The notes below the pieces were generated by a model. It saw only the letters and a program-made list of their open reading frames with translations, was not told the origin of the DNA and made no database searches. The position numbers and the translations under genes were made by a program. Below are positions 51,877 to 59,998 of a DNA stretch of 64,000 nt, piece by piece (position 1 is the stretch's first letter; each line of letters begins with the position of its first letter). The DNA comes from Bradyrhizobium canariense (lineage in GTDB: Bacteria > Pseudomonadota > Alphaproteobacteria > Rhizobiales > Xanthobacteraceae), in the NCBI RefSeq assembly GCF_900105125.1, contig NZ_LT629750.1, forward strand, positions 124,001 to 188,000, read 5' to 3'.

Positions 51877-51963
51877 GGGGGCCTTGCTTTGCTCTCGCCA
51901 CTCGCAATGTTCTACGTCCAGAACATCTTGCCAGATCCGGTCGGGGCGTCGCGCGGCAGAGCG
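51877..51963 (+). pseudogene. Decayed fragment of a diheme cytochrome c gene
   Basis: The frame reads GGLALLSPLAMFYVQNILPDPV, closely matching residues 70-92 of the cytochrome at 46889-47827 (GGLALPSPFGTFYVPNI). Bases align without gaps over at least 70 positions. The heme sites and the rest of the gene are absent, and there is no start. It lies in the 141-bp gap between the caspase-like gene and the convergent patatin gene. Confidence 0.7.
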
Positions 51964-51991
51964 AAACACAAACCATCTTCATCGAAAGCCC

Positions 51992-53839
51992 TTATCGAAA
52001 TGCCCTAAGCTTGTCCTCGGACTCGGCCGCCAGTATTTCCTTGGCGTGATTGTACCCCACAGCGACAATGTCTTCGTAACGCTTCCATTCCAGCAGTCCG
52101 ACCTGTTCGATGCGCGGCTGAAACAGCAGGTCGGCAAATCGGCGCATCGTCTTCTGTTTCGACAACGAGCTGATGAATGATGACGTAATCAGTGTTTCCG
52201 GCACTGTCGGCAAACGGTAGCGCTGCTTTTTTCGCGGCCGGAATTTGTCGTACAAATGCGCGATCGTTCCCGGAATACGGTCGATGTCGAAGATCCGGCC
52301 ATGGTCGGTCGACAAGTCGACGCCGATGATCTGCCCGGCGCCGAGCCGCGCCATGACGTCGACCGGAAAATTATTGAACGTGCCGCCGTCGAACATCATG
52401 TGGCCTTTGATGAACATCGGCGGCAGCGCGCCGGGAATGGCGTAGCTTGCGATGACGTTGCGGGCAAGGTTGCCCTTGTCGAGAACGACCTCGGCACCGG
52501 TGGAGAAATCCGAGGCAATCACGAAGAACGTCTTCCAGGTATCTTCCGAATCGATGTCGGTCCCGGCAGCTTCCTCGATCGCCAGAGCCAGGGCGCCGTG
52601 CGTCCGCTTTCCCTTGATTAGAGATACCAGCGGGATGAAATTGTAATCGCCGGTGATGTTGCCTTTGGGGTGGCGCAGAAACGCCTTGTGAACGGCGGCC
52701 GAAATCGTGTCGGCCGACTGATCCATCGCAAGGCACATGCCCATGATCGCGCCGATCGAAGTGCCGCCGACGAAATCGACCTCGATACCCGCTTCTTCGA
52801 GCGCCTTCATGACGCCGACATGGGCAAATCCCTTGGCACCGCCACCTGCGAATACGATGCCGATGGCATTGCCCGAAATGATCCGTGCTATCCGGCTGAT
52901 GTCGCGTGGCAGCTTGGGGCGAATATGAAAATGTCGCGCGATGCGACGTGCGCTCAACCAGCGGGCTGTGCCGATCGGGCTTTTGGTTTCCACGGGATGC
53001 AGCAGCACGAGCGTCTGTTGCGCGATCGAAATCGGTGTGTCGCCTGCCAGATAGTGGGTTTCCACGCCGGTCATGCCGGGTCGCTGGTTGGCATCCGCCA
53101 GCAGCATGATCTCGTCGCAGTGCTGCAGACAAAGTTTTGTCCAGGCGGATTCGCTGCCATCGGTCACGAGATAGACCGCTTTGCTGCGGGTCTCGATTTC
53201 GTCGATATAATCCGTCACCGCTTCGGAGGCGGCGTTCGCGCCGAAGCGTGCATCAATATCCACAGGACCGATAATCGCGGTGGCCTTGCCATCCTCCCCC
53301 CGTGCAGCCCGCATGTTTTGCGCGAGCGCCATCGCATCGATGCCGGCCGAGATCGGAACGATGCACAGGTTGACGGGAACGATCGGTGTCTGTCGCTGAC
53401 GTTCGGAGCGGCGAAACCGCTCAATGATGGTGCGCGTCATTTGCAGCGCAATCTGGGGCGATTTGGCGAGCGCGCGTTCGACCAGCCGACGCGTCACCTT
53501 GACCAGGGACGAGTCCCGCAGGGCGACGATGGATGCAGAGCGGGGTTCGCCGGTAAACAACGCCAACTCGCCGACGGTCTCGCCGCGGCCGATTTCGCCG
53601 AATGTTATGCGTTCGCCGCCGATTTCCGTGTACGCCCGCAAGCGGCCCGACAAAAGGAAATAGACGTCGTCGCTGTGGTCACCCTGGAGAAACAACAATC
53701 CGCCCGACGGCAGATCGATGAATTCGGCTTCGGATTGGATGTTATCGATCAGATCGGCATCGTCAGTGGAAAAATGGCCTTTCAGGATCGTCTGTAAAAG
53801 CTCGTATCCGTGGCGATCTTCCCTGTTCAACTCGGACAT
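51992..53839 (-). CDS. Patatin-like phospholipase with N-terminal cyclic-nucleotide-binding domain
   Basis: 615 residues from ATG 53839; the open frame reaches 53932. Residues about 10-135 form a cNMP-binding-type domain (LPSGGLLFLQGDHSDDVYFLLSGRLRA, GETVGELALFTGEPRSAS). A linker follows, and the patatin domain runs from about 325: oxyanion loop AGGGAKGFAHVGV, GTSIGAIMG with the nucleophilic Ser near 362, and Asp in MMFDGGTFNNFP near 481. This is the NTE-like family, predicted as a membrane-bound lysophospholipase regulated by nucleotide or its domain. It is convergent with the caspase-like gene. Confidence 0.93.
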   Translation of the reverse strand: MSELNREDRHGYELLQTILKGHFSTDDADLIDNIQSEAEFIDLPSGGLLFLQGDHSDDVYFLLSGRLRAYTEIGGERITFGEIGRGETVGELALFTGEPRSASIVALRDSSLVKVTRRLVERALAKSPQIALQMTRTIIERFRRSERQRQTPIVPVNLCIVPISAGIDAMALAQNMRAARGEDGKATAIIGPVDIDARFGANAASEAVTDYIDEIETRSKAVYLVTDGSESAWTKLCLQHCDEIMLLADANQRPGMTGVETHYLAGDTPISIAQQTLVLLHPVETKSPIGTARWLSARRIARHFHIRPKLPRDISRIARIISGNAIGIVFAGGGAKGFAHVGVMKALEEAGIEVDFVGGTSIGAIMGMCLAMDQSADTISAAVHKAFLRHPKGNITGDYNFIPLVSLIKGKRTHGALALAIEEAAGTDIDSEDTWKTFFVIASDFSTGAEVVLDKGNLARNVIASYAIPGALPPMFIKGHMMFDGGTFNNFPVDVMARLGAGQIIGVDLSTDHGRIFDIDRIPGTIAHLYDKFRPRKKQRYRLPTVPETLITSSFISSLSKQKTMRRFADLLFQPRIEQVGLLEWKRYEDIVAVGYNHAKEILAAESEDKLRAFR

Positions 53840-54205
53840 CAACGTCCTGTCTCCTCGAAGATCAAGGTCTGCCAAGTGATTTTGCGATATACGAATCTTT
53901 CTTGATCTGGCTGTGCGTTTGCTGCGGTGCAAAGCTTATCATGATAAAGAACGGTCGCTTCGTTCCAGCTTTCACGGGTGCGGCTTGAGTTCCGGAGCCG
54001 GCCTTCGTGCAGATCGAAAATAGTTAAAACATGGTCCGAAACACGATGGCTTGCCCGTCGAATGGTTCACAAGATCAGGTCCCAACCGCGCGATAGCTGG
54101 AGCCAGTCTGTCCAGGCCAACGCCGTCAAGTCGCGAGCATCTTCCCGTGGGCGTTCTCGAACGTCGCCTGGAAGCGGCTTTGACGGCGGCTGTTCGCCGA
54201 TGGGC
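53840..54205. other. 366-bp intergenic region, no feature recognised
   Basis: Contains the promoter of the patatin gene near its left end. An open frame across 53978-54418 overlaps the next gene antisense and lacks a ribosome site. I see no repeat, tRNA or hairpin of note. Confidence 0.5.
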
Positions 54206-54451
54206 CTAACCGGTGCCGAACGCCTTGAACGTAATGATGGTGTGGGTGTCCTGGATGCCCGGAATCACTTGCACCTTCTCGTTGATGAAATGCCCGATAT
54301 CGGTGTCATTCTCGACGTAGAACTTCACCAGCAGGTCGTAATCGCCCGCGGTGGAATAGATCTCGGAGGCGATTTCGGCCTCCGCAAGCGCGTTGGCAAC
54401 GGCATAGGACTGGCCTAGCTTGCATTTGAACTGGACAAAAAAGGGTACCAT
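54206..54451 (-). CDS. Stand-alone Lrp/AsnC effector-binding (RAM) domain protein
   Basis: 81 residues from ATG 54451. It begins VPFFVQFKCKLGQSYAVANALAE, continues with STAGDYDLLVKFYV and ends QVIPGIQDTHTIITFKAF, the full RAM domain. The N-terminal helix-turn-helix of Lrp-type regulators is missing; nothing in the upstream frame encodes one. Such proteins form dimers or octamers that bind amino acids and may modulate full-length Lrp paralogues. The family D repeat lies 37 bp upstream. Confidence 0.9.
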   Translation of the reverse strand: MVPFFVQFKCKLGQSYAVANALAEAEIASEIYSTAGDYDLLVKFYVENDTDIGHFINEKVQVIPGIQDTHTIITFKAFGTG

Positions 54452-54487
54452 TGCTGTCGTCTCCGAAAACGCGTTTTGCGTCACTAT

Positions 54488-54572
54488 AGCGTTTTCGAGC
54501 GAAGTGGATACCGGTTCGCGTGAGGAAAACGCGTCAAACGAAAGTCAGAGGCCCGGTCCTGCTTCAATCAGA
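54488..54572. repeat. Intergenic repeat, family D, copy 2
   Basis: Begins AGCGTTTTCGAGCGAAGTGG, has CCGGTTCGCG and GAAAACGCG, and ends GCCCGGTCCTGCTTCAATCA. It aligns with 20963-21050. Confidence 0.75.
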
Positions 54573-54693
54573 AGGAGCGGGCCCTGAAGCAAAAAACCGC
54601 ACCGCGCGGCAAGCGAACTTGCTGAGAATGGAACGCCGCGCTAGGACACATTATGGGCTTTGAGAGGCCGCTAAAACTCCTGCGGGCAGATTG

Positions 54694-55494
54694 ATGGCTA
54701 TTCCGATCGCGCTGACGATCGCCGGCTCGGATTCCTCTGGTGGCGCCGGCATTCAGGCGGACCTGAAAACGTTTGCCGCGCTCGGCGTCTATGGCGCGTC
54801 CGTGATCACGGCCCTGACCGCGCAGAACACGACCGGCGTGAGCGGGATTCATCAAGTGCCGCCGGATTTCATAACCGCGCAAATCGATGCCGTGTTCAGC
54901 GATCTCGACGTCAAGGCCGTCAAGATTGGGATGGTGGCGCAAGGTGCTGCGATCGACGCCATTGCCGCAGGCTTGACGCGGTGGTCGCCCGGGCACCTCG
55001 TGCTCGATCCGGTGATGGTGGCCACATCGGGCGATCATCTGCTGGCGGCCGATGCCGTCGACGCGTTGCGGACCAAGCTCATTCCGCGCGCGGTACTCAT
55101 CACGCCAAATCTGCCGGAAGCGGCCGCGCTGCTGGAAGAACCGGTCGCAGCGAGCGAGACGGCGATCGCGAGCCAGGGCAAGCGGCTGCTTGCGATGGGG
55201 TGTGGCGCGGTGCTGATCAAGGGCGGTCACGGGCAGGGCGCCGAGAGCATCGATTATCTCTTCGGCAGTCACGGCACCATGGCGCTGGCAGCGCCTCGCG
55301 TCGCGACCGGGAACACCCACGGCACGGGGTGCTCGCTGTCTTCCGCCATCGCGGCAGGGCTTGCGAAGGGCCTGGATCTGGAAACCGCGGTGCGACGTGC
55401 CAAGACCTGGATCAGCGCGGCGATCGCTGAGGCCGATCGTCTTGGCGTCGGTCGTGGCCATGGACCGGTCCATCATTTTCACGGGTTTTATTGA
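54694..55494 (+). CDS. thiD: Hydroxymethylpyrimidine / phosphomethylpyrimidine kinase
   Basis: 266 residues. It starts IPIALTIAGSDSSGGAGIQADLKTFAALGVYGASVITALTAQNT, the ThiD beginning, and shows DPVMVATSGDHL and NTHGTGCSLSSAIAAGLA with the catalytic Cys/Asp region. It phosphorylates HMP twice for thiamine synthesis. ATG 54694; the TTG before it is not needed. No TPP riboswitch was recognised in the 240 bp upstream. Confidence 0.95.
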   Translation: MAIPIALTIAGSDSSGGAGIQADLKTFAALGVYGASVITALTAQNTTGVSGIHQVPPDFITAQIDAVFSDLDVKAVKIGMVAQGAAIDAIAAGLTRWSPGHLVLDPVMVATSGDHLLAADAVDALRTKLIPRAVLITPNLPEAAALLEEPVAASETAIASQGKRLLAMGCGAVLIKGGHGQGAESIDYLFGSHGTMALAAPRVATGNTHGTGCSLSSAIAAGLAKGLDLETAVRRAKTWISAAIAEADRLGVGRGHGPVHHFHGFY

Positions 55495-55765
55495 GGCCGC
55501 GCCGAGCGTTTTCCCGGCTTTCGCGGCAACGATGGCCGCATCTTCCAATGCTGTCGCTTGGTTGTCGCAGAGCACTGTTATCGCGGCTTAAGCAAACAGA
55601 CGTCCGATTCGGTTCGGGCATATCGGTGGTGGATGGACCCCGGCCTGTGGAACGTCGCAAGGCTGCGCCGTTCGGGATTTACGCGCTGGTCGGCCTTGAA
55701 TGGCTGGTTCCGTCCGCAGCGTGACGCGTCATCGCGCTGTCACGGGATCGTGGTAGGGGCGGCAT

Positions 55766-56578
55766 ATGGGAAGTGACTCGATAGGTGAGGAAAGCCCGGA
55801 ACGGCGCTTTCGCACTTTGTTTATCTCCGATGTCCATCTCGGAGCGCGCGGTTCGCAGGCCGAACGATTGCTGGACTTCCTCCGAACCCATGATGCCGAC
55901 ACCATCTATCTGGTCGGCGATATCGTCGATGGCTGGGCGCTGAAGTCCAGCTGGCACTGGCCGCAATCGCACAACGACTTCGTGCAGAAGATGCTGCGCA
56001 AGGCGCGCAAGGGCGCCAAGGTCGTTTACGTGCCCGGCAACCATGATGAGTTCCTGCGGAACTATTACGGCACGCATTTCGGCGGCATCGACGTCGTGGA
56101 AAACATCGTCCATGAAGGCGCCGACGGCAAACGCTATCTGGTGATTCACGGCGATATCTTCGATCTCGTGGTGCAGAACGCGCGCTGGCTCGCCCATCTT
56201 GGCGACACCGCCTATGATCTCGCCATCCGGATCAATCGCTTCGTCAACATGTTCCGGCGATGGTTCGGCGCGCCCTATTGGTCGCTGTCGCAATGGGCCA
56301 AGCTGAAGGTGAAGAACGCCGTGAACTACATCGGTGCCTTCGAGCAGACGCTGGCCGCCGAAGCGCGGCGTCACGGTGCGGACGGTGTCATCTGCGGCCA
56401 CATCCACTACGCCACCATCCGCGACGAGCATGGCATCCGCTATATGAATTGCGGCGACTGGGTGGAAAGCTGCACCGCGCTGGTCGAGCACGAAGACGGC
56501 CGTTTTGAAATCATCACCTGGACCGAACCGCTGCGTAAGGTGGCGCCGGTCGCCTCGATGACGGCGCGCGCTGCCTGA
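55766..56578 (+). CDS. UDP-2,3-diacylglucosamine diphosphatase-like metallophosphoesterase
   Basis: 270 residues. Metallophosphoesterase motifs: ISDVHLG, VGDIVDGW, PGNHDE, ICGHIHYA and MNCGDWVES, all intact. It belongs to the LpxH-related COG2908 group, which in many alphaproteobacteria is linked to a glycosyltransferase gene rather than to lipid A genes. The stop TGA overlaps the next ATG (TGATG). Hydrolysis of a nucleotide-sugar lipid or phospholipid is likely; the substrate is not fixed. Confidence 0.88.
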   Translation: MGSDSIGEESPERRFRTLFISDVHLGARGSQAERLLDFLRTHDADTIYLVGDIVDGWALKSSWHWPQSHNDFVQKMLRKARKGAKVVYVPGNHDEFLRNYYGTHFGGIDVVENIVHEGADGKRYLVIHGDIFDLVVQNARWLAHLGDTAYDLAIRINRFVNMFRRWFGAPYWSLSQWAKLKVKNAVNYIGAFEQTLAAEARRHGADGVICGHIHYATIRDEHGIRYMNCGDWVESCTALVEHEDGRFEIITWTEPLRKVAPVASMTARAA

Positions 56579-57633
56579 TGCGGATTCTGGTCGCGACCGA
56601 TGCGTGGCACCCTCAGGTCAACGGGGTGGTTCGCACGCTGACCATGATGGCGGAAGCGGCAAAAGCATTCGGGGTCGAGATCAGTTTTCTCACGCCGCAA
56701 TCGTTTCCTACTTTTGCGATGCCGAGCTATCCCGATCTGCGCCTGGCGTTGCCGGGTCCAACCAAGACAGCGCAACTGATCGAAGCGGCACAGCCCGACG
56801 CCATTCACATCACGACTGAAGGCCCGATCGGGTTTCTGGTGCGGCGTTATTGCCGTCAACGCAAATTGCCCTTCACCACCAGTTTCCACACCCGCTTTCC
56901 CGAATATGTTTCGGCGCGGCTGCCGATTCCCGAGTCCTGGATCTGGGCGGCGCTGCGCCGGTTCCACGGAGCCAGCCAGGCGGTGATGGCGGCAACGCCG
57001 GCGCTCGCAACCGAATTGCGCGTGCGCGGCTTTCGCAACGTGGTGCTATGGCCGCGCGGTGTCGACACCGGGCTTTTTCATCCGCGCAGCGTGGATCTCG
57101 GCCTGCCGCGTCCGGTCTTCGTCTGTGTCGGCCGCGTGGCGGTGGAGAAGAATCTCGAGGCGTTTCTCGATCTCGATTTGCCCGGCACCAAACTGGTCGT
57201 CGGCGACGGGCCGGCGCGAACGGCGCTGGCGCGGAAATATCCGCAAGCCGTGTTTCTTGGCGCGCGGCAGGGCGAAGAACTGGCGCAGGCCTATGCGGCC
57301 GCCGACGTCTTTGTGTTTCCGAGCAAGACCGACACCTTTGGCCTCGTCCTGCTGGAAGCGCTCGCCAGCGGCTTGCCGGTCGCAGCGTTCCCCGTCACCG
57401 GTCCCCGCGATGTGATCGGTACGGCGCCGGTGGGCGTTCTGAACAATGATTTGCGTACCGGGTGCCTGTCGGCGCTCTCCATCCCGCGGGAAGCCTGCGT
57501 CGCGTTTGCGCAAAAGCACACCTGGGAAGCGTCGGCGCGCGCATTCGTCGATCACAACGCGGCGATGCGTGTTGTCGATGCGACCAGCGATTCGGCCGAA
57601 TTCGGGGCGAAGCAGCCGCATTTAGTGGCCTGA
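56578..57633 (+). CDS. Glycosyltransferase, GT4, mannosyl/glucosyl-diacylglycerol type
   Basis: 351 residues; ATG overlaps the previous stop. Motifs: TDAWHPQVNGVVRTL, FHTRFPEY, WPRGVDTGLFHP, CVGRVAVEKNLEAFLDLDLPG and SKTDTFGLVLLEALASGLP (EX7E). Such proteins (MgtA/PimB-like) transfer mannose or glucose to lipid acceptors. Coupling with the phosphatase suggests they act in one glycolipid pathway. Confidence 0.9.
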   Translation: MRILVATDAWHPQVNGVVRTLTMMAEAAKAFGVEISFLTPQSFPTFAMPSYPDLRLALPGPTKTAQLIEAAQPDAIHITTEGPIGFLVRRYCRQRKLPFTTSFHTRFPEYVSARLPIPESWIWAALRRFHGASQAVMAATPALATELRVRGFRNVVLWPRGVDTGLFHPRSVDLGLPRPVFVCVGRVAVEKNLEAFLDLDLPGTKLVVGDGPARTALARKYPQAVFLGARQGEELAQAYAAADVFVFPSKTDTFGLVLLEALASGLPVAAFPVTGPRDVIGTAPVGVLNNDLRTGCLSALSIPREACVAFAQKHTWEASARAFVDHNAAMRVVDATSDSAEFGAKQPHLVA

Positions 57634-57674
57634 CCGGCTTGCGGCTCAGCCCGGCCCCGCGATAAAAGCCGCGA

Positions 57675-58664
57675 ATGACCGATCAATCGCAAGCTTTGCC
57701 CGTTACTTCGCAGGATATCGACGCGGCCGCGCGGGTGATCGCGCCGTTCGCGGTACGGACGCCTTTGCTGTCACCGCCTGTTCTCAGCGAACGCGTGGGA
57801 GCGCGCGTGTTCCTGAAGCCGGAGCTGTTGCAGCGGACCGGCTCGTTCAAGTTTCGCGGCGCCTTCAACAAGCTGTCGTCGATCCCGTTGAGCGCGCGCG
57901 GCGGCGGCGTGGTGGCGTTCTCGTCCGGCAACCATGCCCAGGGCGTGGCGGCGGCGGCGCAGCTTCTGAAGATGCAGGCGACCATCGTGATGCCGGCGGA
58001 TGCGCCGCTGTCCAAGCGCGAACGCACCAAGGCCTATGGCGCCGAGGTCGTGCTGTACGACCGCGACCGCGAGGATCGCGAAGCCATCGCCCGCGACATT
58101 GCCGGCAAACGCGGCGCGACGCTGGTGCCGCCTTATGACGATCCTTTTGTGATCGCGGGCCAGGGCACGGTGGGGCGGGAAATCGCCGAGGACATGGCCG
58201 CGCTCGGTTTGACGCCCGATATCGTGGTGGCGCCGGCCTCGGGGGGCGGCCTGGTGGCGGGGATCGCGACGGCGGTGAAGGCGCGTTATCCGCAAGCCCA
58301 GCTGATGTCAGCGGAGCCCGACGGTTTTGACGATCATGCGCGTTCGCTGCGCGCGGGCAAACGCGAGCCGCATCGCGCCGAAGGCCGCACCATCTGCGAC
58401 GCGCTGATGGCGTCTATCCCGGGCGAAATCACCTTCGCCATCAATTCCCGGCTGCTCTCACAGGGCGTCACCGCAACGGACGCGGAAGTAGGGACGGCTG
58501 TCGGGTTTGCGTTCCGCGAGCTGAAGCTCGTGGTCGAACCGGGCGGCGCGGTTGGGCTGGCGGCGCTGCTCGCCGGTCACATCGATGCGAAGGCCAAGAA
58601 CGTCGTCATCGTGCTGTCCGGCGGCAATGTCGATGCGGATCTGTTCGCGAAACTGATCGGCTGA
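57675..58664 (+). CDS. Threonine/serine dehydratase, PLP-dependent
   Basis: 329 residues, the short catabolic type with no ACT regulatory tail. The PLP Lys lies in TGSFKFRGAFNKL, SSGNHAQGVA binds the carboxylate, and ASGGGLVAGIA binds phosphate. It deaminates threonine or serine to 2-oxo acids; racemase activity is also possible in this family. The RBS before ATG 57675 is weak. It is 41 bp after the glycosyltransferase. Confidence 0.9.
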   Translation: MTDQSQALPVTSQDIDAAARVIAPFAVRTPLLSPPVLSERVGARVFLKPELLQRTGSFKFRGAFNKLSSIPLSARGGGVVAFSSGNHAQGVAAAAQLLKMQATIVMPADAPLSKRERTKAYGAEVVLYDRDREDREAIARDIAGKRGATLVPPYDDPFVIAGQGTVGREIAEDMAALGLTPDIVVAPASGGGLVAGIATAVKARYPQAQLMSAEPDGFDDHARSLRAGKREPHRAEGRTICDALMASIPGEITFAINSRLLSQGVTATDAEVGTAVGFAFRELKLVVEPGGAVGLAALLAGHIDAKAKNVVIVLSGGNVDADLFAKLIG

Positions 58665-58680
58665 GCGCAGGATCAAGCCG

Positions 58681-59922
58681 TCACGAGAACAGCGCGATCT
58701 TCTCGGCCTGGCTCAAGCGCCGGATCGGCGCCAGCGGATCGGACGCTGAAATGGGCTTGCGCAGGATGCCGCTCGCGACAAGCGTCGATCCGAGCGACGG
58801 CTCGTCCGCCGGCTCAGGCGAAGAATCGTACGACGGTTTAGCAAGGCGATCGGCGGCGGAGTCCAAAGAAGGCTGCAGCGGCGGCGGAGCAGGGGACGGC
58901 GGCATGACCGGCACCACCGCCATCGCGGCCGGCGGCTCGGGCACCGATACAGCCACTTCAGGTTCAGGAAGCGGCGGATCTGCGCGATGCATTTCCGGCA
59001 ATGGCGCTTCGGCATCCAGATCGGAAGCATCGGGCGCGGCCATTTCCATCGCGATCATGTCGAGTACCGCCTCGTCATGGGCGTCGGCAGCCATGTCGGC
59101 CACTTCTGAAGTCACCACCTCGACGGCGGTATCGGCCATCGCGGCTGGTGCATCTATCGTCTCGGCCGTTACGGCCGCGGTCTCCACGACCTCAACGGTT
59201 TCTACGATCGCTTCGGCGGCTGCGCCGGCCGGCGCAGCCTGGGCGCTCTCGGCCACCTCAGTATGGCCGGTTGCGGCTGGGGCTTGCTCCATGGCCGCAG
59301 CCGGCATTTCGTCCGAAGTCATCGGCGACGAGACGGAGGAGGGCGGTGGCGCAATATCAGTTGCCGCTTCTGCTGGCGCGCTGTCGCGCCCGTCAAACGC
59401 CGCGAGGCTGCTGTCGATCAGATCGAATGCGGCGCTGAGTGCGGTGCCTGGCTCACTCGACGAGATTCGCTCGCAGCTGGCTTCGATGGCGGCGATCTGC
59501 GAATCGATCAGGTCGCAAATCCGGCCGTCGGCGCCGATCTCGCGCCATCGCCAGGAAATTTCCTTGATGACCCGCACGCCCTTGTGCACCGGCGCCAGAT
59601 TTTCCTCCAGCGCAAAATTGTCGAGTGCGGCCGATGCTACGGCTCTGGCATCGTCGAGCGTGGCCTTGATCGTCGCCAAGGCATCCGCGAGCCTGTTGTC
59701 GGCGTCCTGTTGTTTCTGCGCGACGATGGACTGTTCGATCCGCGCCACCGCATCGAGCACCATGCGCGTGTCGGCGTTGCGGTTGCGCTTGGCATATTCG
59801 CCGAGAAACCAGCGGCCCCGCGCGGTCTCCATGAAGGCTTCGCTGATCGCGTCATAATCTTCCTCGCTCGGCTGGGTTGCGCGAGCGGAAATCGGCGACA
59901 GGGCAAATGCTTCGTTGGCCAT
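58681..59922 (-). CDS. Acidic, Ala-rich hypothetical protein
   Basis: 413 residues from ATG 59922, with GAAGAG upstream. Residues 1-150 are helical and conserved-looking (EEDYDAISEAFMETARGRWFLGEYAKRNRNADTRMVLDAVARIE). Residues 180-370 are Ala/Glu/Pro-rich and low-complexity, probably disordered, and the C-terminus ends LAPIRRLSQAEKIALFS. It has no signal peptide or membrane segment. No function recognised. It resembles bradyrhizobial conserved hypothetical proteins; the C-terminal end may be a short binding motif. Confidence 0.78.
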   Translation of the reverse strand: MANEAFALSPISARATQPSEEDYDAISEAFMETARGRWFLGEYAKRNRNADTRMVLDAVARIEQSIVAQKQQDADNRLADALATIKATLDDARAVASAALDNFALEENLAPVHKGVRVIKEISWRWREIGADGRICDLIDSQIAAIEASCERISSSEPGTALSAAFDLIDSSLAAFDGRDSAPAEAATDIAPPPSSVSSPMTSDEMPAAAMEQAPAATGHTEVAESAQAAPAGAAAEAIVETVEVVETAAVTAETIDAPAAMADTAVEVVTSEVADMAADAHDEAVLDMIAMEMAAPDASDLDAEAPLPEMHRADPPLPEPEVAVSVPEPPAAMAVVPVMPPSPAPPPLQPSLDSAADRLAKPSYDSSPEPADEPSLGSTLVASGILRKPISASDPLAPIRRLSQAEKIALFS

Positions 59923-59998
59923 CTTAAACTCTTCCGCGCAAATCACTGCGCGTTACGCTAACGATCATCATGATCTCAAGCGAATCGCAATTGAATTG

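Noticed and set aside
53978..54418. 146-codon rightward frame
   Set aside because: It covers the Lrp-domain gene antisense and shows no ribosome site or protein character.
55558..55776. 72-codon frame between thiD and the LpxH-like gene
   Set aside because: It has no ribosome site, no recognisable features and overlaps the start of the following gene. The 271-bp gap shows nothing else.
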